A stretch of DNA of 64,000 nucleotides from Zanthoxylum bungeanum (Eukaryota; Streptophyta; Magnoliopsida; Sapindales; Rutaceae). The stretch covers positions 62,001 through 126,000 of the forward strand of contig SKCR01017971.1 of the NCBI GenBank assembly GCA_019454045.1. The letters are read 5' to 3'. The first letter of the stretch is position 1, and the number at the start of each line of letters is the position of its first letter. The notes under the pieces are model-generated. The model saw nothing but the letters and a program-made list of their open reading frames with translations, was not told the origin of the DNA and ran no database searches. This document shows, piece by piece, positions 23,920-35,959 of this stretch. The position numbers and the translations under genes are program-made.

Positions 23920-25537
23920 CATTCATATCACTAGTCCCAATCCCTAGGGTGTAGTCTCTACAACCCCCATACCCAAGTATACTGATATCATACTCACATA
24001 TATTTATACACAAACAAGCGTCTCAGGCACTTATCGCATAGGTTACTTACCTGGCTTGGCGGACACTCATAATCCCAGTCCGATCTGTCAAAACAAATAA
24101 CAAAACATGGTCAGAACCGCTATTTGCGGAACTTTCTATTCATCTATAATACACTTCTGGACTTTCCCGGAATACACGAATCCTCTCTGATACTACGGTT
24201 TAAACTTCATTACTCTAATATATATCTTTCTATACTATTCCAAACTAGCTAGATAGCTTAGATTCTCATTTTACACTCTTGCGACAAATCTTGCGGAAAG
24301 GTTTCCGCAAACACTGCGGAAGGATCTTGGACCTTCCAAACTTATCCGGATTTACTCAATTACTCTCGCAATATCATATTTATGTCATATCCAAAGTTAC
24401 GGTCATCAATGATCAGTCAAGCGAGAAACCCGATTTCACCGGAAACCCACTTTATCAACTGGATCGATCAAAACTAATATGTTTCCGCCCGAATTCAACC
24501 ACATGCATCGTTTTAACATATTATATCACATCCAATTCATTTCATGTCAATTTGCTACACTACGGAACTACTGGAAGCATCCGAATATATAATTGAAAAC
24601 TTTAAAATTACGCATTATTAACGGAGAGTCGTACCGAAATTCCGAGGGGATATTCGGACTCTCAACGGCCATACGAACGCGCTGGTGTCGTCGGAATTCC
24701 GATCGGATCTACTGTTCACATCGGGTTATTGTTCACGCGTGACTTTCTTCCTCGTTTTGCATGATTCCGGGCACGAATCGGAGAAATCGTCACCACCACC
24801 TCGTAGTACTCATCGAGGGCTTCGATTTGGTGGGTGGCTCGGGCCTTGAAATGAAGCGACGAGCTGGAACCATCAAACCCATTCAAGCGACTGTTCGCCC
24901 CTTCCTGCGCCGATTCCGACCACCCTATGAAGAATCACCGGCCACCACGTGGTCGTCCTGGTGGAGACGAGGCCGGCGGTGCCGGCGCGCACCGCCGGGG
25001 GTGGCCGACTGGCCGTCCGCCGGCCCCACTTCTCTTTTCTCTCTCCTCCACGCCTCTCTCTCTCTCTCTTCTCTTTTGCTTTCGTTTTTTGTATTTCTTT
25101 TTCACTTTTTTTTTTAAATGATAAAAATCAGTAATACAAAGTATCACAACTCAAAAATTACCAAAATGCCCCCACTTAGAAGGGTACTTTCGTAAATATG
25201 TGATTTTGAAGCCCTTCCGGCGTGGTTTTCGCAAAAAGATCAACGCGGAAGTTGTTCGTCTCGGAAAAAAGAGTCCGATGGTCTAAGAATCAACCCAATC
25301 AGAGTTTGTATGCTAATTCTGTGACGAAAACCGTAAACTTTACGCGTATAATAAAAATCGCGTAACTGATTTTTGAGACAGCGCATCTCCTAATGCAACA
25401 AATCTTCACTTTATATTATTCTGATCCATAAATCATCACTTGAACTCTTATTCCTTGCAATCATCATGTTCCGAAACTATAACTTCAGTCCGGGAACCTT
25501 CCAGAACTGTCCCGAAAATCTGGGATGTTACACATGT

Positions 25538-26048
25538 TCTCACCTACGCATATTCATTAGGTAGACAACTCATTGTCAATCACTCACTAGTAACTCCTAG
25601 GTTCCGGTCCTGGTCGTTTCTCGTTGTGACAGCTTTGGCATGTTAACAAGGAAGCGTACCAAGGTTAAACTTGTCAATGATAAATTCAAGATACTTACAT
25701 AGTCCTGATAGCTTTTCCACGTTCAGGATTTCCATTTTCGCTTGAATTTATCTAGTATCACATATACATTCGGTATGGATAAATTTCTATCAACTACACC
25801 ATCTCTGCTTTGACACTTTCTTAGATGCAGTCATAGAACAGATATCTATAAATCGTATTGACAAGACGGACCGAGAAATATGTATCTAATACATATTACT
25901 TTAAAACCTTATTAATTATGGATTTTCCGCAAAGATGATACGCATTTAATTTGATCAAATTATATAAATACAAGCTTCCATAAAGTAAAGAAAAAATTAA
26001 ACATTGAATTTAAAGGCATATTCACATCATGTGTTCAGGTTCAGACCT
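25538..26048 (-). other. Element E internal region, right part (5' leader)
   Basis: Resumes the copia E internal sequence after F. It sits between the F target duplication and the E primer site, so it is leader DNA of E. No coding match. Excluding F, the E internal region totals about 4.2 kb. Confidence 0.6.
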
Positions 26049-26060
26049 GCTTTGATACCA
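26049..26060 (-). other. Primer-binding site of element E
   Basis: Minus strand TGGTATCAAAGC, matching initiator tRNA-Met complement except one G-to-A change, 3 bp from the LTR start at 26064. Confidence 0.85.
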
Positions 26061-26063
26061 TTT

Positions 26064-28515
26064 TGTTGGGGTTTTGGGCAAAATACCCGGGTCACGCAGC
26101 GGAATGCGGGAAAATCGAAATTTCCCATTTCTTTAATTTTTCTTAGGTAAATAAAATAAACTTATTTATTTTAATTACTCAATACTGAAAAACATAAATT
26201 TTTAACCCAGAAATCATAATTTCAGTAAATTACCATAAAATCCCAAAACTTTCCATTTTAATCATTTCAGTCTCAAGTTGTTCAAAATAAGCTTAGGTGA
26301 TTTCCAATCACAACCAAAATGATTTGTACACCAAACATATATTAAAACAGAAATCTGAAAAAAAATTCAGATTTTTTAGTAATTACGGAAATGCCCCTAA
26401 ACTTTACATTTTGATCGTTTTAGTCCTAATTTGTCAAATATATAATTAGGTGATTCAAAATCACTCCCAAAATGATTTATACATGTCTTATACATGAAAA
26501 TACAAATTGAAATTCAAGAAAACAATTTTTCTCAAATTGCCGAGAGGTCCCTTAATTTTCCAAGATTTGTAATTTGGTCATTTTTAGTTCAAAATATGTC
26601 AAGATCAAATCCAATCAATCCCAAATTTAATATACATCATATATACATCAAATTACAACACATAGATGAAAATTCCAAAATTTGGAAAGGGTTATGAACC
26701 TTGATTTTACAATTTTCACAAATTGAGACATTACACCAAATTAAACAAATTCAATACTTTAATTCAATCCTTACACACCAACCAAGTCTCACTACCATGA
26801 AACAAGTCAAGAAAAATTCTAGGCAAACTAAAAGAGTATAGAAACAACCAAACATCATATGTTAAAGCTTGGAACCTTAGAAACATTTTTCTAGTTGAAA
26901 ATGAATTGAAAAAACATACAAAAGTGTAAGTTTTCTTCAAATCTTCTTCTTTTCTTCACCTTTTCTCTCAACTCTCTTTTGTAATATTTTTGGAAGCTTA
27001 ACACACAAAGTTGCAAATGAAAAATGAAACCCTTATATATGTAGGGTTAGGAACGAAATTGGGCATTTTTGGAAATAAAAATTTGGCAATTTTTTAATCA
27101 ATATTAAAAAAGCCAAATTCAATTTTGCTGCCTTTTCCAAATGTAAAATACATGTGCACCAATCATATTTTGCCATTTAAAAGCATAATGATGATAAAGA
27201 TAAATGTATTTAATTATTTTAATTATTTAATAATTAAATAATTAGATAATTACTTAATACAAATATCTAAATACATGTATCATGATTACTTTAAATATTC
27301 TATAATACATATATTTGGAACATGTGTCAAATACTTTATTTGACCAAAAAATTTATGTGTATTTAATAAAATCAAGTATTTAATCTGAATACACATTAAC
27401 TTCAAAATAACCGAATAGCCCATATGCATGTATCTTTTCGTTTAACCGTTAAACGATTTATGAATAATCAATATTATTTATAATAGTTGCCCTAGTGCTC
27501 TACGAGTATGTTTCATTAGTGAGACTCTCCAGATTCATGCATATCCATCATAAAATCCAATTCCGTGTCCATAATCTACCAACCCGTAAATTATGACGAC
27601 CGCAGATAAACTTGATGAATCATACAGGTCGAGGTCACCACATATGTATAATCTCTCCCTCACAGGTATTCAGATTATTCCAGAGATATAGATATAAATG
27701 TCAAATCTCTATAGGTATAATCTCGTCGATGATTCTATTAGCAATCTCTTAATAACACTTAGAACTTACTTCTACAGTGTACCATGGGCCCATGGATTTA
27801 ACATATTGCTAATTCCATATTGAATACCTATGCTTTGTATACAGAATTGACAGATCTTATCTTGATACGGACAAGATATACTAAGGATCAGTCCACACCC
27901 AACGAACAGACGGAGGTCTGATCTAAATAGATCGGTGACGTGACTCCCATCAAAGTGTGGAGGATACCTCATACATCCACAGTGGTATCTCAAGTCAAAG
28001 GACCACTATGCTCACTTGACCCGAGAAGATTCATATTGACTTTGGTGTACCATCTATCAAGAAATCTATTGTAAGTCGTTCAGTGTTTATCCAATAAAAC
28101 ACATACACGTCTATACGAGTCTCCCCAGACTCATGGTTCATTGGGATAAACCATCAGACCAAGTCTCGATATACGACGCGTTCTGGTCTCAGCAGATTTT
28201 ACTAACCGACCCGTGCTAGTAAATATTGACCAGGAACTTTATTTGATAATATATTTCTAGTAGTGACACTTTCCAATGTCAATTACAAACTACTTTATAA
28301 TTGCGCACTACGTTATATATTATCGGGTCTTTATCTAATATATAAATATAACTAAATCCTACTTAGTTTCAATCTAATCGTAATTAGATCGAATATGTAT
28401 ATAAAAGCAAGAAATAATACCATAAATAAGTAATATTAGGGAAAATGAATTATTCGTATTCATAAATCGGACATAAATACGATCTGGATTGGAACTCTGA
28501 GCACCAACCCTAACA
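26064..28515 (-). repeat. Copia element E, 5' LTR
   Basis: TGTTGGGGTTTTGGGC...CCAACCCTAACA, 2452 bp, partner of 11558-14100. Relative to the left LTR it lacks about 155 bp near its position 26820 and has an extra segment near 27030-27090. Confidence 0.88.
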
Positions 28516-30392
28516 GAGTGGTCATAACACTCTAGAATGACAACAAGTTATCAAATGACAAAATTGAACTAATATTACACTAATATCATTCAATCTAACT
28601 TCACATATGCATCTAGCCTCCAAATAAAAAAGGCACAAAATCTAAGAAAGTAAGAAACCCTAGTACTATACTAGATATTTAAAAACAATAAACAAGCTTT
28701 CTAAGTTTAAGATTATTGAAGATTACCTCAAAATCTCCTAATTTCCTTAAACTTTCTTCTTGATTTCTTCACTTTCTTCCTTGTATCTTCAAGAAAATTT
28801 TGGGAACTTTTTATGGAGATGGGTTCGGCCATTACTTCTTATGAAATGAGAAAACAAAATTTTCATCTTTAAATATCAAGGTCAAACCGACTTAGGGAGA
28901 GAAAGAATGGTATTTTGGTCATTTGGTCAATTAATCTAATTAATTAATAATAATAACCTTTAAGTTAACAAATCCAATTTGTAAACCTTAAGCTTAATAA
29001 AATCTTGTCACCTGTAACCAATAATAATCAAACATATTGCATAACAATTATGTAATATTAGAATAATTTAATTATCTAGATATTTAACATTTAAATACCT
29101 TAATAATTAATTAATGTAATTATTATTATATATGTATTTTTATTTACATTAAATAACAAATACATATATTAATGGCATGTGTCAAAGTCTCATTTGATAA
29201 TTAATTAATATATATCAAATCATATTTTGTATCAAATACAAATACACATTAACTATTAATTGACCGAAATGCCCCTAATGCATGTATTTTCGTTTAACGG
29301 TTTAAACGATTCGAATTAACTCATTTAATCCGGTGAAGTATTATGAATAATCTATATTATTCATAACGCATTGCCCAAGTGCTCAACGAGTACACTTCAT
29401 ATTTTGGGACTCTCTAAGTTTAGGTTTATCTGACACGAAATCTAATTTCATATCCATAATTCACTCACTCGTGAATTATGACGACCACGGATAATCTCGC
29501 TAAACTATGCAAGTCGAGGTCATTGTATACGTATAATCCCTCTGTCACAGGCTATCAATATATATCGGGGATATAGATAATAACGTCAAATCTCTAAGGT
29601 ACAATATAGTCGAATTTTAAATTTATGATTTCTAAATAACACTCGGAACTCGCTTCCGAAGTATACCACGACCATAGATTTACTAGATCGTAAATACGTA
29701 CATGATACATATTCCTTGTACACAGGACTGACGGATTCTATCCGATACTCACAGGATATTATGAGCACCAGTCCAAACCCAACGAACAGGCGGAGGTCTG
29801 ATCTAAATAGATCGGTAACTTGACTGCTATCAAAGTGTGGAGAATAAATCATATCCACAGTGGTATCTCAAGTCGAAGAACCACTATGCTACTCGACTCG
29901 AGAATATTCCTATTAACGTTGGTGTACCATCTATTAGGAAATCTTCAGTGAGTCGTTCAGTGTTTATCAAATAAATACCTAAATGTCTATACGAGTCTTC
30001 CAAGACTCACGGTTCATTGAGATAAATCATCAGACCAAGTCTTCATATACGACATGTACTGGTCTCAGTGGATTTTACTAACCGACCCGTGTCAGTAAAT
30101 CTTAACCAAAAACTGTATTTGATAATATACTTCTAGTAGTGACACTTCTCAATGCCAATTACAAACTACTTTGTAACTGCGCACTAAAAAATATATTATC
30201 GGGTATTTGTCTAATATATACATATCACTAAACCATATTTAGTTTCAATCTAATAGTAATTAGATCGAATATGTATATAAAAGCAAGAAGTACTACCATA
30301 AGTAAGTAACATTATGGAAAAAGAAATTGTTCATATTCATGAATCGGATATAAATACGATCCGGATTGTCACTCTGAGCACCAACCCTAACA
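28516..30392 (-). repeat. Copia element D, 3' LTR, right part
   Basis: Continuation of the LTR begun at 10925; its first five bases are the E target duplication. It ends CCAACCCTAACA and is followed by the same polypurine tract as E. With the E insertion removed the D LTR is about 2.5 kb, matching E LTR length. It is visibly diverged from the E LTRs. Confidence 0.82.
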
Positions 30393-31120
30393 ATTTCTCC
30401 CACTTGCTCTAGTGCCAATCCACGGTATCATATACACAGCTAAATATGTATTACATACGCATGGTCCTCAAAAGCTGACCTAGCACTCAAGAGGTAGGCA
30501 ACAACAAGTAAGCTCGTTATAACATATTGAGTTCGTCCAACAAACCCAATTGTTTCCCTTAGCTAGCATCATTCGTATATTGTATAATCTAAGTTATACA
30601 TCAATATGACTCAGATGCAACATCAATATTGTGCTACAGCTACTGAGTTGTCTATATATTTAGAAATCAAATCCAAATATTATGAGACAACCGCAAGCAC
30701 AACACTAATATCAAAATTTATTATCTATAAGGTCATTATGCAACTTCATAAGTCAATACTTCATAAGTTACAATTAATTCCACTAATACAGTAGAATCAA
30801 TCGTGACACTCCCACTGTATCTTTTCTGACTCTATATGACATAGACCATCTAATGTCATAATTAGACTCAAAACTAATTTGATCTTAATGGTTGCAGAAT
30901 ATATTCTCCATGAATATGAAACTCGTTCTTAATATCTCAAAGATAACAATGAACATGTTTCAAGACCCATTCTATGGTTACAGGATATCAAAATAGCTCG
31001 TAACAATTATGTTTGATATCTTTAATTGCACATAATATAGTATTCATTAAGTCATCATCCTATTATGCCTAAATAACTAGACATTCTAATCAATTTCTCT
31101 TTCGACAAATGAATCATCCT
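30393..31120 (-). other. Element D polypurine tract and 3' internal region
   Basis: Starts with the tract AAGTGGGAGAAAT (minus strand) and aligns base for base with 14101-14840 of element E, with scattered differences. No ORF survives. It is interrupted at 31120 by the palindromic insertion and resumes at 33701. Confidence 0.75.
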
Positions 31121-31207
31121 GATAGTGGCTTAGTTAATTTAGTTATTTTTAATTGTTTATTTGAATTCAGTTTTTATTTTATCTTTTGCTCGGGACTAGC
31201 AAACCTT

Positions 31208-31221
31208 AAGTTTGGGGGTAT
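31208..31221 (+). other. Polypurine tract of the plus-oriented arm
   Basis: AAGTTTGGGGGTAT just before the LTR start TGATAAGTGTGG, the common form of polypurine tract in Tat/Athila-type gypsy elements. Confidence 0.8.
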
Positions 31222-31222
31222 T

Positions 31223-32357
31223 TGATAAGTGTGGTTTATACCCACTTATTCCGACATCTTTAGCTTATTGTTTGTTATATTTCGAAACATTTAAATGTCA
31301 TTTATAGTGTAATTTATGTTTTATTTGCAGGAGCATTAATACATGGATCCTGGGACAATTGCAAGTGTTTAGGGACTGTACTGATGCATAGGACGCACAC
31401 AGGAGCCTAGAACGTGAAAAGCAGGAATCAGTGAGAAATTGTACTAGAGCCACGGTGCCCTTGAGCAAATCTGGAGCAGAAGACTGGCGCCAGGGCGCCA
31501 TATATCCATACATCTTCCAAGAAAGGAGGCGTCATGGCGCGTTATTGAGATCCAAATAACTGGCGCCACGGCACCCAGTAGCCAATACAAAGTCCAGTGA
31601 GTATGGCGCCGTAGCGCCATTGACAACTTAACAATATGCATTAGGCGCCGCGGCACCCATTTAAGGAGCCATGGCGCTGCGGGCCAGCAAGCAGACGCGC
31701 GTTCCATGAGCATTATTTTTAGGGTTTTGTTTTAAGATACCTAATGGCACCAGGGCTTCACTATAAATATAACGGTCCATCCAACACTCAGGTGAGGCTA
31801 ATACACTGTACAAAACACATAAATAAATATTTTTAGAGATCCAAGGAGAGGATTGAAGAGCGACAAGAAAGGCTGTGACATCCGAGGAGGAAGAGATTCA
31901 ATTCAGGTTTTATCTTCTTGTTTCTTTCTTAGAACTCTAATGATTTCCATTAGATTCATGGCCTGTCTATTATTGTTTTTATCTTTGTCATGAATTAACT
32001 CCTTAATTATGGAGAATGATGTAATCGATGCTTGAACCTTGTATTGTGTTTATCAATTTTGTTATGAAGTTTTATTGATTTATTTATATTCTTTTGAGTT
32101 TAATGCTTTGTGTTTGCTGGCCACAAATATGATGATATAAGTTTAGAATCTATCACTCGAGAGAGGGGATTTTGAATGGATCTAGAGAATATGACCTATG
32201 GTTTTATAGAGTTCGAGAGAATCTGTAGTCCTTTGAAGTCGTTAATATAGAATCACAACGCGTAATGAGTTGTTAACTATTGGATTTTTATAGAGATATC
32301 GAAGTCTATAGTTAATGATATTTTTACTCGGCACTCGAGAGAGGGAGTGAATATTTT
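31223..32357 (+). repeat. Tat-type LTR, plus orientation, 3'-truncated
   Basis: Begins TGATAAGTGTGGTTTATACC. It contains a cluster of GGCGCC-type palindromic motifs at 31487-31690, which are fewer in the opposite arm. It stops after GGGAGTGAATATTT and lacks the last roughly 310 bp present in the other LTR. Confidence 0.8.
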
Positions 32358-32370
32358 TAAAAACTTGTTG

Positions 32371-33694
32371 TGATATTTTTATATCGTACCGCAAGTGTAC
32401 GGTGTCAAGTTTTAGTATAAATATGAGTTAAGAGTGTCGAACCCACAGGGATTGCGTTAACTCGCACTAAGTACTACAATTGATAATCCTAACTTTATTT
32501 AGAAAATAAATAATAAAGATTAAATTAAATAAATAAAATATAAAAATAATAAAATAGGAGGAACTAATACGATAGAGATTCTGAATCCTGATTTCACCTA
32601 GCTGTCGCCTATGTATTTGTCATACCAATTAATCCTTGTTCAGTTATATTGTTTATAAGTCAAGATTCCGCAAATATCCACTCCCTCTCTCGAGCAGCAG
32701 TGAAAATATCATCAACTACAGACTTTGATATCTCTATAAAAATCCAATAGTTAACCACTCATTACGCTTTGTGATTCTATATTAACGACTTCAAAGGACT
32801 ACAGATTCTCTCGAACTCTATAAAATCCTAGGATATATTCTCTGGATCTATTCAAAATCCCCTCTCTCGAGTGATAGATTCTAAACATATATCATCTTAA
32901 ATTGTGGCCAACAATCAAGAAGCATTAAACTCAAAAGAATATAAATAAATTAATAAAACTTCATAACAAAATCGACAAACAATTACAAGGTTCAAGCATA
33001 GATTACATCATTCTCTAGAATTAAGGAGTTAGTTCATGATAAAAGATAAAATCAATGATAAACAATTCATGAATCTAATGGAAATCATTAGAGTTCTAAG
33101 AAAGAAATAAGAAGATAAAATCTGAATCGAATCTCTTCCTCCTCGGACGTCACCGCCTTAATCTCCCCTTGTTGCTCTTCAATCCTCTCCTTGGATCTCT
33201 AAAAATATTTGTTTCTGTGTTTTGTACAGTGTATTAGCCTCCCCTTGAGTATTGGACGAATTGTTCTATTTATAATAGAGGCTAGGAGTCATTAAACATC
33301 TAAAAAACCCTAAAATCATGTTTCTGGTCCGCGGGGGACGCTGCGGCGCCGAACAGTGGGCGCTGCAGCGCCCAACTCTCGGGAAAATGTATGTAAATGA
33401 CTATATCTCGTCGAGTAGATGAAAATCGATATATTATGGGTCTCGTAACTCTTTCTAAATCAAAAGTTATAGCCTTTTTAATTTCAGTGCGCAGCTGATG
33501 CAGGTTTTTGCTGCTTCTTGAGTATGATACTCCCGATAGAACCCGAAATATGCGTATTTGCTCCATTCTTGATGTTATAATGCTTCCTACAAATAAGACA
33601 TAAAATAAACTATAAAATACATTAAATGGCTCGAACCATAACAAAATAATAGGCTAAAGATGCTAGAATAAGTGGGTATAAACCACATTTATCA
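32371..33694 (-). repeat. Tat-type LTR, minus orientation, complete
   Basis: Plus strand TGATATTTTTATATCG...CATTTATCA, 1324 bp. The minus-strand start TGATAAATGTGGTTTATACC is nearly identical to the start of the opposite arm. The last part includes the lineage-typical ACCGCAAGTGTACGG segment. Confidence 0.82.
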
Positions 33695-33700
33695 CATCCT

Positions 33701-33979
33701 TTATGAAATATGAATATTATATATAAGAGACACGCTAATTTTCAAACATTTATACTAACTGTCACACAGATAGTCTTGTTGTGTCCTTTATTAAATCATA
33801 TCTAATACATGACTAATGGGAGTATCTCACAAATCTCTTGTTTTATATCATATATAAAACTTTATATTAAATACAACAGAGACTAGTCTCACTGCTTTCA
33901 CGGAGAAAATAAGACTTAGGTAAACCTTTTACCTTACAAACATCTCATTATTACATTAATAATGATAATGTCGTTAGGA
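33701..33979 (-). other. Element D internal region, right part, then truncation
   Basis: Aligns with 14840-15120 of element E and ends at AATGATAATGTCGTTAGGA. E continues past this point but D does not; the following sequence is unrelated. The 5' LTR of D is not in the window, so D is a truncated element. Confidence 0.7.
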
Positions 33980-35114
33980 GACAAAAGTTGTATATAATAG
34001 GGAACATAACATAGCTTTTATTTTTTAGGAGACAAACAGGAAAGTGGCCACGCAGTCGACAGTTGGGAAATAGACAATCACGAATGAATTTTTATTTCTC
34101 CTCCCAAAATTACATAATTATCCCTTTCTCTAAAATCAATTACCCCTACCCCAAAGTCAATTTATATATATGTGTCTTAATCTACAAATAACATACTTAT
34201 TTTATTTTATTAATGAAGTATTTTTATTTTATAAATTAATTTTTTTTATTTTTGTTAAATTTATATTTTTTTTCTATATATATTCTTTTTTATTTGATAA
34301 ATAAGTATTACAAATTTCTTATTTATTGTTATTTATTTTTTGTTCATATATTCATTTAATTATTTTGATTCTTTTTTAATTTATTTAACACTACTTATTT
34401 ATAATAGAATTTTTTATAATTTATTTAACACCACTTATTTACCATATTTATTCTCTCTCTTCACTAATTTAAGATTTAATTCTTTTTTTTAATCTTAAAT
34501 ATTTTTTATATTTATATTTTTGATAGTTTATTTGCTTAACAAATCTTATATATTTTTTATACATATTTTATTATTTATTTTGAAAGTAGAGAAATTTATT
34601 TTTACTTTATTAGAAGTTGTTTTGATTTCGATTTTGTGTTTAGTTTTTCTTTATTAAAAATCGTGTTGATTCTAATTCTAATTTTGATTTTATTTTTACT
34701 TTATTAAAAGTTATTTATCTTATTTACGAATTCTAATTCTAATTCTAATTTTATTTTTACTTTATCTTACTTATTTTCGTAAATCAATATCCATATCTAC
34801 TTTTACTTTATTAGAAGTTACTTGTTTTATTTGTTTTTACTTCTTATATAAGGAGGTAGTTTGCAAGTTTGAAGGTATGATCATTTAAAAGAACATTTGA
34901 GCTTCTCTCATCTCCTGTCTTTCCCTTTCAGCCAATCATTCTATCTTCTTATAATAGAGTTATCCTCTAAGTAGAACATTATCGATAAATACAACTTTGG
35001 TTCATTTTCAGATAGTAGGTCATGTGAGAATGATGTTCTAAGTGGGGAGACCATCTCCAACAATAGTCACGATTATACAACAAAATTTACTACATAACAG
35101 ATTAGTAATTATCG
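33980..35114 (+). other. AT-rich 5' flank of the MULE, possible terminal inverted repeat
   Basis: Very AT-rich with many T runs. A segment near 34090-34140 (CTCCTCCCAAAATTACA) is roughly complementary to a segment near 57780-57830 at the other side of the MULE, as expected for diverged long terminal inverted repeats. Promoter elements cannot be picked out against this background. Confidence 0.4.
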
Positions 35115-35959
35115 TTGTATTATGCATATTCGTTATTTAATTTGAAAGTAAATAAATTATGCATATTTATTTTCTATATATATATTTTTGAAAGTAGAGA
35201 AGATATGATAAATTGGGCGAAAAGAATTGGTCTAGAAAATGATATTATGGTAGTGATTAAATATTCTGCCATTTTAAAAGACGGCAAGCTATCAAAGTGT
35301 CATCTTATCTGTGAAAGAGAAGGAAAGTATAAACCTCCACGTTATCTTATTTATGGGCAATCCATAATAATGAATAATGGCAGAATATTTAATCACTACC
35401 ACGATATTGAGCTGCGAGGTATACCAATACCTCCAGATGATGTTATGTGGGGATTAAAGGTTACATGTGGTTTTCATAAACATCAAGTAGCAGAATATCT
35501 TGATGGCCATGAGTATCCGTCTAGGCTAAAACCATTAGATAAACAATTTGTGCTCAACATGGCCAACAACACAACACCTCGTGAAATTCTTAGTATTTAG
35601 AAGGAAAGAGACTCATCATATACTACGGGAATCAAAATCATTTACAATACCATTTTCACAAACAAATAAGCTAAATGTGGTCTAACTTCTATTCAATATG
35701 TCTTGAATCAATTAATTAAGAAAAACTACCTTCATGATTACCTTACAAATCCAGACACCAATGAACTAACAGATATTCTTTGGGTTCATCCTAAAAGCCT
35801 AGAGCTATCTGTTAACTTTCTGTATATGTTGATTATTGATGACATATACAAGACCAATGAGTATCGGATACCACTATTAGAGGTTGTTGATATCACATCC
35901 ATAGTGCGAACTTATTCGTTTATGTTCTAATATCTTAGTAATGAGAGGGCAGAGCGGCT
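35115..35959 (+). pseudogene. MULE transposase, N-terminal part
   Basis: Plus-strand remnant of a Mutator-like transposase. Blocks in order: FESREDMINWAKRIGLEND (about 35190-35246), the CEREGKYK segment, LKVTCGFHKHQVAEYLDGHEY (split as LKVTCGFHKHQ and AEYLDGHEYPSRL), then ILWVHP and LIIDDIYKTNEYRIPLLEV at about 35775-35890. The first catalytic Asp of the DDE site falls in LIID at about 35838. Three in-frame stops occur (TAG ending at 35600, TAA near 35670, TAA at 35928-35930) with the frame otherwise kept. The product would bind terminal repeats and cut the element. The gene stops at 35959, where copia element A is inserted, and resumes at 55873. Confidence 0.85.

Larger units (their letters stand above)
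21163..25532 (-). repeat. Element F, 5' LTR (full form, 4.37 kb)
   Basis: TGTAACATTCCGCTTAGG...GGGATGTTACA, followed by the CATGT target duplication. It holds the 1.55-kb segment (about 23483-25030) missing from the left LTR. That segment is rich in TA/CATA repeats at its left and GC-rich at its right (about 24740-25030), and includes an open frame at 24761-25117 whose Arg/Pro/Ser-rich translation resembles no family I know. A second copy of the hairpin array lies at 22606-22846. Confidence 0.9.
31115..33700. mobile_element. Palindromic Tat-type LTR insertion with target-site duplication
   Basis: Insert 31121-33694 lies between direct repeats CATCCT at 31115-31120 and 33695-33700. Element E carries the uninterrupted target near 14833. 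Contents on the plus strand: a 3' internal stub (31121-31207), a polypurine tract (31208-31221), a partial LTR in plus orientation (31223-32357), a short junction (32358-32370), then a complete LTR in minus orientation (32371-33694). The two LTRs form a large imperfect inverted repeat with arms of about 1 kb. The junction AAAACTTGTTG matches the spacer that normally lies between an LTR end and a tRNA-Asp primer site in this group. No coding sequence is present. Confidence 0.8.
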
